Shown: positions 8,844 through 16,617 of the stretch, piece by piece
Numbering within the stretch: the first letter of the stretch is position 1
How the letters are laid out: each line of letters starts with the position of its first letter
Origin: CAWCXF01 sp963799455
GTDB lineage: Bacteria; Pseudomonadota; Alphaproteobacteria; Rhodobacterales; Rhodobacteraceae
Assembly (NCBI GenBank): GCA_963799455.1
Contig: CAWCXF010000008.1
Coordinates: 868,001-932,000, forward strand
Reading direction: 5' to 3'
DNA length: 64,000 nucleotides
Translations under genes and position numbers: made by a program
Notes under the pieces: model-generated
The model's database searches: none
Told to the model about the DNA's origin: nothing
What the model saw: the letters and a program-made list of their open reading frames with translations, nothing else

Positions 8844-9013
8844 GCTTCGTCCCAGGGGTTCGGCCCTTCGTCGCGCGGGTCGTTGACGGTGTAGATCGTC
8901 ACGGTGCCGGTGGACGTGATGACGGTGCGCGCCACGGGGATGCCCGCGTCGCGGTGCGCGCGCAGGACGCGGGCGAGGTCCGCCTGCGTGATGAGGGCCC
9001 TACGGTTCGCCAT
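8840..9013 (-). CDS. Small phage-type protein coupled to the integrase
   Basis: 57 aa (MANRRALITQADLARVLRAH...). The segment TQADLARVLRAHRDAGIPVA could form a short helix-turn-helix, and it precedes int with a four-base overlap, the usual place of an excisionase or directionality factor. That role is inferred from context only, because no clear AlpA/Xis motif is visible. The start at 9013 is preferred because GGGGG lies five bases upstream; an in-frame TTG at 9025 would add four residues. Confidence 0.6.
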   Translation of the reverse strand: MANRRALITQADLARVLRAHRDAGIPVARTVITSTGTVTIYTVNDPRDEGPNPWDEA

Positions 9014-9130
9014 CCGTGCCCCCAAATCGGGCCGCTCTCACACCACCACCAACGCAGCTTCCCATGCCCGCAAATCCGTGAGGCTCCAGCTCGCCCGGCA
9101 GGACGTGATCGGGCAGCGGCGCGCGGCGGG

Positions 9131-9721
9131 TCATCCGGCTTTCTTGGCCTCGGAGCCCTTGGGCTCGACCTCCACGAAGCCGCTCTCGGGGTAGCGCACC
9201 TGCTGATAGGCCTCCCGCACGAGCAGGACCGGATCCTCGCCGAGCGCATACACCGTGCGCTCGAACACCAGCGAGACGTCGCAGACGATGAACCCGGTGG
9301 GCCGTCTCAACGCAGCGACGAGGTTCCGGATCACGGGTTCATGCGGTCCGAGGTCGGCCCACAGCACGGTCTGTTCACCAGCCGTCGCCAGGAACGTCGC
9401 GCCCTCCTCGGTCGGGAAGGGCATGCCCGGCAGACGCCGCAGCCTCGGCATGGACCGCCCCGTGTGGGCGAACACGGCCGCAGCCGCGAAGGCGGCGCGC
9501 GGATTGGTCATGCCGGCCTGCATCAGCGCCCGCGCGACCGCGATCTGCATGACCGTGAAGAACGTGTAGCGGCGATGACGGCCCTGCTTGCCACCCCCTT
9601 CGATCTTGTCCTGATCGAAGACCAGGCCGCGCCGCAGCCATCCCTGCAAGGTGTCGCTGGCAACCCCCGTCGCCGCGACGACCTCGCCCGTCTTGAACCC
9701 GTCCTGGAGGCTCACCGCCAT
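9131..9721 (-). CDS. MerR-like helix-turn-helix protein of the island
   Basis: 196 aa. The N-terminus reads as a winged helix-turn-helix: FKTGEVVAATGVASDTLQGWLRRG followed by HRRYTFFTVMQIAVARAL, the MerR/excisionase-like pattern where RRY forms the wing. The C-terminal part (about residues 95-180) has no fold I recognise. It lies upstream of the integrase pair in the same direction and is likely a regulator of the island. No partner or operator was identified. Starts at the ATG at 9721. Confidence 0.7.
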   Translation of the reverse strand: MAVSLQDGFKTGEVVAATGVASDTLQGWLRRGLVFDQDKIEGGGKQGRHRRYTFFTVMQIAVARALMQAGMTNPRAAFAAAAVFAHTGRSMPRLRRLPGMPFPTEEGATFLATAGEQTVLWADLGPHEPVIRNLVAALRRPTGFIVCDVSLVFERTVYALGEDPVLLVREAYQQVRYPESGFVEVEPKGSEAKKAG

Positions 9722-10090
9722 TCCCTCCGAAGCGAATTAGGCACGTCTTACCGTGGCCGGCCGTAGCATGATAGACATAACGACAGCGGCACGGAAACTG
9801 ACAGCCATCCTTTCCGGCGAAAAGTGCAGCGTCCCCGACCGGAGCGCCCACGGTCCGATCCCCCTTCCTCGATGGCCTGCTTGATGCCGCGCGATCCACG
9901 TCGCGCAGCCACCCCCGGACCCGCAGCGCATCGTCCGCGACCTCGGGCTCGGGCAGCTTGCCCACCGCCAGGATCGCGGCGCGCGGGGGGCTCCCAGGGG
10001 TCGGCCCAGCGGTTCCAGAGGGGCGATCTACGGACGTAGCCGCCGCTCGGGCCAGATGCTCCCAACGGACCCTCCCCCCTGCTAATCTCG
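9722..10090. other. Non-coding stretch with a probable gene relic
   Basis: 369 bases without a credible intact gene. On the minus strand, about 10000-9870 has coding-like composition in one frame (AAILAVGKLPEPEVADDALRV...), but the frame has no good start and upstream sequence that looks related (RSPLWNRWADPWEPPAR) is in another frame, so a frameshifted relic is likely. The left end (9722-9800) is less GC-rich than its surroundings and probably holds the promoter of the helix-turn-helix gene. I cannot name the relic. Confidence 0.3.
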
Positions 10091-10555
10091 CTAATCCCGG
10101 GGGCCGGCGCCCGCGCTCGCGGCCTCGGGCTCGACGTCGAGGATGATGGCCCGCCGCGCCTCCTCGATCGCGGCCAGCGTCGAGCGGCGCAGCGCCGCGC
10201 GCGAGGGCTCCTCGAGGCTCTTCACCATCGCGCCGAGCATGCGAGCCGCGGCGCCGGGGTCGGCCGCCTCGGCGTCGCGCACCTTGCGGGCGTCGTGGAT
10301 ATCCTTTCTGGAAAGGCCGAGGTCGGCGACTCTGGGCTTGTTCCGGTCGGGAACATGCTGATTGTCGCGCCGCGTCCGGACCTCTCCGCGCGCCTGCGCC
10401 GCGTCGTATTCGTCCGCGAGCCGCACCTTCGCGCCGGCCTCGATCAGCAGCGCGTCGGCCTGCGCGCGGTGGACCCCGGCCAGGATCGCGGCGTGGGCCT
10501 CTCGCGCGCGCGCTGCGCGCGCGTGTTGGGCGCACGGGCGCGCCGAGGCGCGCAC
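10091..10555 (-). CDS. Island hypothetical protein, possibly 5'-degraded
   Basis: 154 aa as an open frame from a GTG at 10555. The central part ADALLIEAGAKVRLADEYD and then VADLGLSRKDIHDARKVRDAE looks like the conserved part of a small phage/plasmid protein with an alpha-helical, DNA-binding-like segment. The first 20-30 residues are alanine/arginine-rich and include a long GC alternating run (10503-10523), so the true N-terminus may be lost or start downstream. Function unknown. Confidence 0.5.
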   Translation of the reverse strand: MRASARPCAQHARAARAREAHAAILAGVHRAQADALLIEAGAKVRLADEYDAAQARGEVRTRRDNQHVPDRNKPRVADLGLSRKDIHDARKVRDAEAADPGAAARMLGAMVKSLEEPSRAALRRSTLAAIEEARRAIILDVEPEAASAGAGPRD

Positions 10556-10671
10556 GCGAGGGCGAAACCTGTCTTAGATGTTGAAGGAGACGGGCCATCG
10601 GTTCCCCGCAGCCCGTCGTCCGGAGGTTTCAGGACCGCCCCCCGAGGGGGGGCACCCCTCCCCCCCGTCGC

Positions 10672-10995
10672 TCAGGCCTTGTCCCGGCTCCGGCGTCGCT
10701 TGCGCCCCTTCCCAGCTCGGCGCGACGCCTTCGGATCGGGGGGCGTCAGGAGGTCCACGTAGCTCCTCACGATCTCCTCGAAGCGATCCTCGAACAGGGC
10801 TCGTATCCCCGACAGGGCACGCACCAGGCCCCGCTCGTCCATGCCCTCGGCGTGCGCCTTCAGGAGCAAGCTCACCATTATGGTGTCCATCTGATCCTGC
10901 GCCATCACCACCGCGCGCACTCGCGTCTGGACCTCGGGCGCGGCGAGCAGACGCCGGGCCACCGCTCGGTCCAGTAGAGCGTCTTCATCAATCAT
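10672..10995 (-). CDS. Small helical island protein
   Basis: 107 aa, unrecognised. MIDEDALLDRAVARRLLAAP resembles the first residues of the neighbouring disrupted gene (MAMDDDALEDRVMVRRVVAAP), so the two share at least an N-terminal module. The middle is predicted helical (RVRAVVMAQDQMDTIMVSLL), and the C-terminus is a basic tail (RRAGKGRKRRRSRDKA) that could bind nucleic acid. Its ATG at 10995 overlaps what would be the stop of the restored upstream gene (ATGA). Confidence 0.6.
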   Translation of the reverse strand: MIDEDALLDRAVARRLLAAPEVQTRVRAVVMAQDQMDTIMVSLLLKAHAEGMDERGLVRALSGIRALFEDRFEEIVRSYVDLLTPPDPKASRRAGKGRKRRRSRDKA

Positions 10996-11311
10996 GGCTT
11001 CCCCTCACCTCGATCACTGGGCGTCTCGACGAGCCGCGAGACGGCCGCCTCCAGCTCGGCGAGCCGGCGCTCGGCCTCCGTGAAGCGCAGGACCATGTTG
11101 CGGTCCCTCTTGCGGTCGTTGCTCGCTTGCGGTCGTTGCTCGCGACCTCCTCGGCGATCGCGCCCACGATGTCCTCCGACCGGCGGTCGAGGAACTTGCG
11201 CGTCACGAAGGCCCTGCTCTTGTCCTCCATGCTCGGCGCCGGGGGCGGGGGCGCCGCGACCACCCGCCGGACCATCACTCGGTCCTCCAGGGCGTCATCA
11301 TCCATGGCCAT
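10992..11311 (-). pseudogene. Small coiled-coil island gene broken by a 17-bp tandem duplication
   Basis: Begins MAMDDDALEDRVMVRRVVAAP and shares DKSRAFVT with its neighbour at 11298-11552. After EEVASNDRK the frame is lost because 17 bases occur twice in a row (11110-11126 and 11127-11143). Taking out one copy restores KRDRNMVLRFTEAERRLAEL, matching the neighbour, and the frame then ends in a TGA that overlaps the ATG of the next gene at 10995. As it stands the frame continues out of phase to 10988. The disruption looks recent because the duplicate copies are identical. Confidence 0.75.
11032..11106. repeat. 75-bp perfect direct repeat, copy 1
   Basis: Identical to 11341-11415, offset 309 bases. 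It encodes the C-terminal coiled-coil part (NMVLRFTEAERRLAELEAAVSRL) of two adjacent small genes. A further 24-base match (11202-11225 with 11482-11505) lies in the same order, so this is a local gene duplication rather than a mobile repeat. Confidence 0.9.
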
Positions 11312-11552
11312 CCCTCCCTCGATCGCCGGCCGCGTGTTCTAGCCGCGAGACGGCCGCCTCCAGCTCGGCGAGCCGGCGCTCGGCCTCCGTGAAGCGCAGG
11401 ACCATGTTGCGGTCCTGCCTCGCGAACTTCGCGCCCAACGCCCCCCCGATGTCCCCCAGCAGACCGTTGAGGGACTTGTAGGTCACGAAGGCCCTGCTCT
11501 TGTCCCCCTGCGCCGGGGGCGCGGCCGGGGCCTCGGCCTCGCGCGTCACCAC
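11298..11552 (-). CDS. Small coiled-coil island protein (intact paralog)
   Basis: 84 aa: MVTREAEAPAAPPAQGDKSRAFV..., then a charged amphipathic stretch RFTEAERRLAELEAAVSRLE that should form a coiled coil. Intact sister of the frameshifted gene at 10992-11311. Its start overlaps the end of the capsid-like gene by seven bases, and its stop overlaps the next start, so the row is translationally linked. Function unknown. Position after a capsid-like gene suggests a phage accessory or structural role, but this is only context. Confidence 0.6.
   Translation of the reverse strand: MVTREAEAPAAPPAQGDKSRAFVTYKSLNGLLGDIGGALGAKFARQDRNMVLRFTEAERRLAELEAAVSRLEHAAGDRGRDGHG
11341..11415. repeat. 75-bp perfect direct repeat, copy 2
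   Basis: Second copy of the repeat described at 11032-11106; it lies inside the intact member of the duplicated gene pair. Confidence 0.9.
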
Positions 11553-12613
11553 GTCACGCCCTCCTTGTGGGCCACCAGGCCCGGCGCGCGCATCGTCGCC
11601 GCGGCGTCGAGGACCACGGCCGTGGCGACCATCCCGCTCTGGTAGAGCGAGCGCATCGGGGCCGCCGCCACGCCGTCGGCGTCCACCAGCTCGGCGGGGT
11701 CGTCGCTCATGTGGATCGTCGCCTCCGAGCTGGCGTAGATGTCGGGCTCGGGGCCGAAGGCGATCGCGAGCCCCGCGGGGTCGAGCGCCACCACCGTGCC
11801 CTCGGCGAGCGCCAGCGACGCCAGCACCGGGAGCGCGAGGTCGGGCCGGCGGATGGCCACCACCGCCGCCTGCCGCGGATGCGCGACGAAGACGACGGAC
11901 GCCCCGCCCGCCCCCGTGACGGCCCCCGCGAGGTCGGCGAGGTCGGCCACCATCGCGGCCTCGCCCCCGCCCGTGGCCGCCGCGATCGGGGCCACGTCGT
12001 AGAGGAGCCCGGCGGGGTTGGCGTCCGATGCCGCGGCGTCGTTGAACAGCGCCGCGTCGAGGCCGCGCGCCGCGTCCTCGCGCAGCAGGGTGCCGAAGAT
12101 CGCCGCCGCGCCCGAGCGGCGCGCCAGCTCGCGGCTCTGGACCACGATGCCGCCCATCTTGCGAACGGGGCCGAGCGAGCGCGCGCCGAGCGCGTAGGCG
12201 CGCACCGGGATCTCCCCGCCCTCCCCGACCCAGGGCAGCGGCGCGGGCTCGCTCGCGCGGAACGGGATCGGCATCGACTCCACGCCCCTCAGCGGCACCG
12301 ACAGCGCGCCCAGCGCCATCAGCCGCGAGGCGGCCGACAGCGGCGCGAGCGAGGCGACGAACGCGATCACCGCGTCCGAGATCGCGGTCGATCCCAGCTC
12401 CGCGCCGGTGTCCATCGGCGAGACCGCGCCCCGCCAGAGGAGGCGGGCGGCCAGCCGGTCGTCGGGGTAGAGCCTGCGCACGGCGCCGAGCGCGTTGCCG
12501 CCCGTGCCGGCGGTCGCGGTCTGCGACGCAGCCGTGAACGCGGCGAACGCCGCCCGGGCGATCGGGCCGCCTCGGCCTTGGCTCGGGCGGGCGATGGGGG
12601 ATGCGAAGGTCAT
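11546..12613 (-). CDS. Phage major capsid-like protein
   Basis: 355 aa from the ATG at 12613. It is rich in alanine and small residues and has a pattern I associate with HK97-fold major capsid proteins of alphaproteobacterial prophages: an N-terminal helical arm, a central region with IPFRASEPAPLPWVGEGGEIPV and a C-terminus with MRSLYQSGMVATAVVLDAAATMRAPG. No prohead protease, portal or terminase is nearby, so the island probably cannot build particles alone. Assignment rests on pattern similarity only. An open frame upstream of 12613 is not convincing. Confidence 0.6.
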   Translation of the reverse strand: MTFASPIARPSQGRGGPIARAAFAAFTAASQTATAGTGGNALGAVRRLYPDDRLAARLLWRGAVSPMDTGAELGSTAISDAVIAFVASLAPLSAASRLMALGALSVPLRGVESMPIPFRASEPAPLPWVGEGGEIPVRAYALGARSLGPVRKMGGIVVQSRELARRSGAAAIFGTLLREDAARGLDAALFNDAAASDANPAGLLYDVAPIAAATGGGEAAMVADLADLAGAVTGAGGASVVFVAHPRQAAVVAIRRPDLALPVLASLALAEGTVVALDPAGLAIAFGPEPDIYASSEATIHMSDDPAELVDADGVAAAPMRSLYQSGMVATAVVLDAAATMRAPGLVAHKEGVTW

Positions 12614-12705
12614 GGATGGGGGTCTCCGATGGGGTGTCGCCCCCCAGCGTAGCGCCCTGCCCCCGGCCCCGCCCGACGCTCCCCGGCGGGTTCCGGCGGT
12701 CCCCG

Positions 12706-13149
12706 TCAGCGGAACTCCGGGTCGCGCGCTCGATACGCGGCGAGGTCCGCGATCCGGTAGGTGATGCGGCCCGTCCTCCGCGCCTTCGTGAACGGGATCG
12801 GGCGGCCCATCCCGCGCCAGCCGCGCAAGGTGGAGGGCCTGCGTCCCAGGAGCGCCGCCGCGTCGGCCTCGGACACCGACCCGTCGCCCGCGACGCGCCA
12901 CCCCCTCGCGGCGCAGGCCGCCCACATCTCGGCCGCGAGCGCGGCGGTCCGGGCGAGCGGCTCGCCCAGAGCCGCCTCGGTCCCCCGCACGATCCTCCGC
13001 CTGGCGGCCGCGTCGTGCGCCAGCTCCTCGGCGGCGGCCGCGAGGAGCGCCTGCAAGCGATCAGGACCGCCCAAGGCTCGCCCCTCCCAGCGCGCCGAGC
13101 GCCCGCCGCCTGGATGCACGTGCACGTCGCGGCCGGTGGGGGCGATCAT
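12706..13149 (-). CDS. Helix-turn-helix island protein
   Basis: 147 aa from the ATG at 13149. The C-terminal part reads as a winged-helix DNA-binding module: SVSEADAAALLGRRPSTLRGWRG then FTKARRTGRITYRIADLAAYRARD, close to the Xis/MerR-like HTH found in phage genes. The first 70 residues are alanine-rich helices. Two bases separate the upstream gene's stop from this ATG. Probably a regulator of the island; target unknown. Confidence 0.65.
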   Translation of the reverse strand: MIAPTGRDVHVHPGGGRSARWEGRALGGPDRLQALLAAAAEELAHDAAARRRIVRGTEAALGEPLARTAALAAEMWAACAARGWRVAGDGSVSEADAAALLGRRPSTLRGWRGMGRPIPFTKARRTGRITYRIADLAAYRARDPEFR

Positions 13150-13151
13150 GG

Positions 13152-13562
13152 TCAAGTCCCCTCCGAGGCCTCGGGCACCAGGGTCCACCGCTGGGCGAGG
13201 GTCGGGGCGAGCTCGGCCGTCATGGCGGCCTCGATCATGCGCCGCTCGGCCGTGGCGTCGGGGGCGTCATCCACGCGGACGGCGCGGAGCGCGTAGCTTC
13301 CCCGCCCGTCGCGATCGAAGCCCACCGCGAGCCAGGCGTCGGACCGGGCCGCGTCAGGGATGGGGCTCGGGAACGCGGCGGCCTCCCGGGCGCTCAGCCG
13401 CATCACGCGGCAGTCTCCCCCGTGGCGGAGCACATGCGCGAAGCCCCGCCGCAGCGCGGCCTGGGCGAGCGGATCGGCGACGTGCGCGGCCCGTCCGTCT
13501 CGCCCACGATCGTAGGTGGTGCCGGCGAGGCACGCGGCCGTGGCGTCGGCCCGGGACGCCAT
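13152..13562 (-). CDS. Hypothetical island protein
   Basis: 136 aa from the ATG at 13562. I do not recognise a family. Visible features are FAHVLRHGGDCRVMRLSAREAAAFP and AWLAVGFDRDGRGSYALRAVRV, the latter like two beta strands with a turn, and a C-terminal helix. Codon use fits the surroundings. The gene is followed at two bases by the helix-turn-helix gene, so the two may be one operon. The upstream in-frame region has no start codon with a good ribosome site. Confidence 0.5.
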   Translation of the reverse strand: MASRADATAACLAGTTYDRGRDGRAAHVADPLAQAALRRGFAHVLRHGGDCRVMRLSAREAAAFPSPIPDAARSDAWLAVGFDRDGRGSYALRAVRVDDAPDATAERRMIEAAMTAELAPTLAQRWTLVPEASEGT

Positions 13563-13582
13563 GCGGCGGCGCTGGGCTCGGT

Positions 13583-13798
13583 TTACCAGCCCGCCCCCCA
13601 CCGCGCGGCGAGCAGGCGCCGAGCCTCGGGGCACGGGCACGCCGCGAGCGCCGCCGCCTCGGCCTCGGCGCAAGACAGCCCGGCGTCGTGCTTCACGATG
13701 GCGGCGCGCTCCTCGGCCGCGTCGAGGAGGTCCGCGGGGTCGGGGGACGGCTGGGGGCTCGAAGGCAGCCGCGAGCGCCGCGCGGATATCGACGCCAT
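13583..13798 (-). CDS. Small hypothetical island protein
   Basis: 71 aa from the ATG at 13798. The core DAAEERAAIVKHDAGLSCAEAEAAALA resembles C-terminal segments seen in phage and plasmid helper proteins of Rhodobacterales, so it may be a remnant of a longer protein whose front was removed when the IS cluster arrived. Function unknown. It lies directly downstream of a cluster of 9-base-spaced GTCGGAC repeats. Confidence 0.45.
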   Translation of the reverse strand: MASISARRSRLPSSPQPSPDPADLLDAAEERAAIVKHDAGLSCAEAEAAALAACPCPEARRLLAARWGAGW

Positions 13799-13812
13799 TC
13801 CTCCGAAACTCT

Positions 13813-13901
13813 GTCGGACCGGTCGGACGTGTCGGACCGCGTTGCGACGGCTCGCCTTTCTGCGTCCGACAGGCCAGCCACCGCGTCGGACCGGTCGGAC
13901 C
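13813..13901. repeat. GTCGGAC repeats at 9-bp spacing
   Basis: GTCGGAC occurs at 13813, 13822 and 13831 (exact 9-base steps) and again at 13885 and 13894 (9-base step), with the inverted form GTCCGAC at 13864. The array lies upstream of the 71-aa gene and stops short of the IS5 end at 13916. Such iterons often bind phage or plasmid control proteins. No protein partner is known. Confidence 0.65.
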
Positions 13902-13915
13902 GCGGGTGCAGCGCC

Positions 13916-14964
13916 GGCTCTGTTGCACGGAACGCCTGAAGGCCGAGCTTCCCCTTTCCCCGCGGCGGTCAGCCGACGGGTCGTGTGACGGGGATGCCGA
14001 GCGCGGTATAGCGGTTGAGGATGGCGATGCGGACTTGGAGTTCGGCGGTCTGGCGGTCGAAGTCGCGGGCCATGAGCTTTTGCCCGAGGAGCTTCATGCA
14101 GTTCATCTTGGTCTCGGCGCGGCTTCGGCGGTGGTATCCGCTCCATCGGCGCCAGATCGTGCGGCCGAGGCGCTTGATGGCGCGCAGAGCCTCGTTCCTC
14201 GCTTCTACGCCGGGGCTGTCCTTCTCCCAAGGCTTGGCATTTCGCCGGGGCGGGATGACAGCGTCCGCGCCGCGGTTCGCGATGGCGTCGCGGCAGCCGC
14301 GGGTGTCGTAGGCGCCGTCGGCGGTGACCGAGACGATTGGCTCGTTTGCTGGGATCTGGCCGAGCAGGTCCGGTAGCACAGGCCCATCGCCGACGCCGCT
14401 GCCGGTGATCTCGACCGCGCGGACCTCGAGTGTCACCTCGTCGACGGCGAGGTGGACCTTTCGCCAGATCCGTCTGCGCGCCCCGCCATGCTTGCGCGCG
14501 TGCCATTCCCCCTCGCCTCGGACCTTGATGCCCGTGCTGTCCACGAGCAGGTGCAGCGGGCCGCCGCTGCCCCGGTAGGGCAGCTGAACGGCCAAGGTCT
14601 TCTGCCGTCGGCAGAGCGTCGAGAAGTCCGGCACCGGCCAGTCGAGCCCCGCGAACTTCAGAAGGCTCGCGACGAAGCCGGTCGTCTGGCGAAGCGGCAG
14701 GCCGAACAGCACCTTGATCGTCAGGCAAGCCTGGATCGCGGCGTCGCTGTAGACCGGCTGGCCGCCGCGCTTGCCCGATGGCGCCGCGTGCCAGGGCGTC
14801 GAAGGGTCGAACCAGACGGTCAGCGATCCACGCTCACGCAGCGACGCGTTGTAGGCGGACCAGTTCAGGGTGCGGTAGCGCGTCGGGGCAGGCTTGGACA
14901 TGACGCCCAGCTATGCCGCTGGACCGGCAATGTGAATCCCGGGCAGGCTTCGTGCAACAAGGCC
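13916..14964 (-). mobile_element. IS5-family insertion sequence
   Basis: About 1.05 kb. The left end GGCTCTGTTGCACG (from 13916) and the right end read on the other strand, GGCCTTGTTGCACG (from 14964), form imperfect terminal inverted repeats typical of IS5 relatives. It carries one transposase gene. The bases outside the two ends do not form a target duplication, and the IS21 gene broken at the right edge does not resume on the left, which suggests deletion or recombination after insertion. Confidence 0.85.
13969..14901 (-). CDS. IS5-family transposase
   Basis: 310 aa DDE transposase (DUF4096-like N-terminus then DDE_Tnp_1). MSKPAPTRYRTLNWSAYNASL is followed by LLVDSTGIKVRGEGEW (first catalytic Asp), VTADGAYDTRGCRDAI (second Asp) and RSRAETKMNCMKLLG (Glu region). 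Length and motifs look complete, so the element could be active. It is the only gene of the element and sits between both inverted repeats. Confidence 0.93.
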   Translation of the reverse strand: MSKPAPTRYRTLNWSAYNASLRERGSLTVWFDPSTPWHAAPSGKRGGQPVYSDAAIQACLTIKVLFGLPLRQTTGFVASLLKFAGLDWPVPDFSTLCRRQKTLAVQLPYRGSGGPLHLLVDSTGIKVRGEGEWHARKHGGARRRIWRKVHLAVDEVTLEVRAVEITGSGVGDGPVLPDLLGQIPANEPIVSVTADGAYDTRGCRDAIANRGADAVIPPRRNAKPWEKDSPGVEARNEALRAIKRLGRTIWRRWSGYHRRSRAETKMNCMKLLGQKLMARDFDRQTAELQVRIAILNRYTALGIPVTRPVG

Positions 14965-15233
14965 ATCTGCCCCTTGTCGACCGAGGGCTGGGCGGCGAAG
15001 TCGAAGCCCTCCAGGGTCCGCACGAAGGGGAACTTCGCCAGCCCGAAGCTCATCTCGATGCGGCGCTGATCCTTCCGTGCGATCTCGCGCTCGCAGAGGA
15101 AGGCGAGCGCCTCGCGCAGGGTCATCTCCCCCCGCGCCGCCTCGTCGAGCAAGCCGTCGAGCTGGTCGCGCACCGCCGTCAACTTCAAGCGCGTCAGCAT
15201 CCGGTCGAGCTCGTCCTGGGTCTGCGCTCCCAT
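14965..15233 (-). pseudogene. istB: istB fragment (IS21 helper ATPase), truncated
   Basis: About 89 codons remain: MGAQTQDELDRMLTRLKLTA... to QPSVDKGQ, the N-terminal IstB domain. The sequence then runs into the IS5 inverted repeat before the Walker A motif, so the ATPase core is gone and the protein cannot work. The ATG at 15233 overlaps the istA stop (ATGA), the usual IS21 arrangement. The missing part is not found anywhere in this window. Confidence 0.9.
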
Positions 15234-16540
15234 CACCAGGCGCCCCCGGCCACCGCCTCGTACTCGGCGAGCGGGCGCAGCAGCGCCGGCGCCGGGATCG
15301 GCGCGGCCTCGGCTGCCTCGGCGTCTTCTCTGACCACGCGGCCGGCGGCACCCGCGACGCCCTCGAAGTGAGCGCGGTCGGTGAAGCGCCCGCGACGGTC
15401 CGCGCTGCGGGGATGACGGGCCACCTCGATGCCCGCATGGGTGACCTGCACAGTCTCGGCCGTGACCAGCACGCTCACTCGCTCCCCGATCAAGCGCCAC
15501 GGCACCGAGTAGGCGTTCGTCTCGATCTCCACCGCGCAGTCCGCTCCCACGCGTCGGCTCAGCTCGCGCGCGGCCAGGAACGGGCCGCGGTCGGGCAGCG
15601 GCCGCAGGGCGGCGGCCTCGTCGCGCGCGAAGCGGACCATGGGCGCCTCGCCGGTGGTGCCGTGGACGCGCTGATCGGCGATCTCGCGCGTCCACTCGGC
15701 CAGATGCGCCTCCAGGGCCGCGAAGCTCTCGAAGGTTCGCCCCGCGACCGCGTTGCCCTTCACGTAGCCCACGCCGCGCTCGTCCTTGCCCTTGGTCCGC
15801 GCCCGGTACGGCGCGCAGGCCTGGACCCGGAAGCCCCAGTGCCGCGCAAAGGCGTGGAGCTTGGGGTTGAGCACCACCTCCCGCGTCGCCGCGTCGTGGT
15901 GCAGGATCAGAGCGCGCGCATTGTCGAGCAGCACCTCCTCAGGCACGCCCCCAAAGGCTGCGAAGGCACTCTCCATGCCTTCGAACCAGTGCTCCTGGCG
16001 CTCGCCCAGGAAGGCCCGGACGTGCAGCCGGCGCGAGTGGCCCAGCGTCGCCACGAAGAACGACACCGGTCGCAGAGCGCCCTCGATCTCGACCCGCCTC
16101 TGGCCGAAGTCGATCTGCAACTGCTGGCCCGGGCGCGTCTCGAACCTCACCGTCGCCCGCGCTTCGGCCCGTAGCGCTTGGCGCAGCGGTGCCACCGCAC
16201 GCTCCACCGTGCGCAGGCTTACCTCAATGCCCCTCTCGGCCGCGAGCTCCTGGCGAACCACGTCCGCGTTGCCCGCGTGGCGGCGGAAGCGCTCGGACAG
16301 CCAGCCCCCAAGACCGTCGAGCGACGTCTTGCGTGTCGGTGCCACCGGGCGTCGCCAGCCGCCCTCGCGCAGCCACCGCCGCACCGTCGTCCGCGAGCAC
16401 CCCAGCTCCGCCGCGATCCGCCGCGCCCCCCAGCCGAGCGCCTTCAGCCTCAGCATCGCCGACACGTCGTCCGGCTCCTTCATCTCGTCCCTCCGCAGAC
16501 CTTCAGTCCGCAGAAGCCTCTCCGTCACTGGCATGGTCAT
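15233..16540 (-). CDS. istA: IS21-family transposase IstA
   Basis: 435 aa, near full length, although many IstA proteins are 400-520 aa. N-terminal helix-turn-helix (RRIAAELGCSRTTVRRWLREGG) followed by the DDE integrase core: QLQIDFGQ (first Asp), VPEEVLLDNARALI (second Asp) and RARTKGKDERGVGYVKGN (Glu region). The start at 16540 gives MTMPVTERLL; a later start at MKEPDDVSAML also fits the family. With istB broken, transposition should be impaired unless another copy supplies IstB. Confidence 0.9.
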   Translation of the reverse strand: MTMPVTERLLRTEGLRRDEMKEPDDVSAMLRLKALGWGARRIAAELGCSRTTVRRWLREGGWRRPVAPTRKTSLDGLGGWLSERFRRHAGNADVVRQELAAERGIEVSLRTVERAVAPLRQALRAEARATVRFETRPGQQLQIDFGQRRVEIEGALRPVSFFVATLGHSRRLHVRAFLGERQEHWFEGMESAFAAFGGVPEEVLLDNARALILHHDAATREVVLNPKLHAFARHWGFRVQACAPYRARTKGKDERGVGYVKGNAVAGRTFESFAALEAHLAEWTREIADQRVHGTTGEAPMVRFARDEAAALRPLPDRGPFLAARELSRRVGADCAVEIETNAYSVPWRLIGERVSVLVTAETVQVTHAGIEVARHPRSADRRGRFTDRAHFEGVAGAAGRVVREDAEAAEAAPIPAPALLRPLAEYEAVAGGAW

Positions 16541-16617
16541 CCAGGCCCTCCCCTCAGGCTACCGAGGGGGCCAGTTCCTCATGTCGCCTCCGGACCAGTT
16601 TGCCGTGACGCCTGACA

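Larger units (their letters stand above)
14965..16617 (-). mobile_element. Truncated IS21-family element
   Basis: Contains istA and the front of istB. The right end reads TGTCAGGCGTCACGGCAAAC from 16617 inward and is followed by repeated CAAACTGG/GGAACTGG blocks, as expected for multiple IstA sites in IS21 ends. The left end and most of istB are missing at the junction with the IS5 element at 14964. The right flank is inside an IS256-type transposase gene. Confidence 0.85.

Noticed and set aside
10503..10523. GC alternating run as possible Z-DNA control element
   Set aside because: It lies at the doubtful front of a degraded gene and similar runs occur throughout the window.
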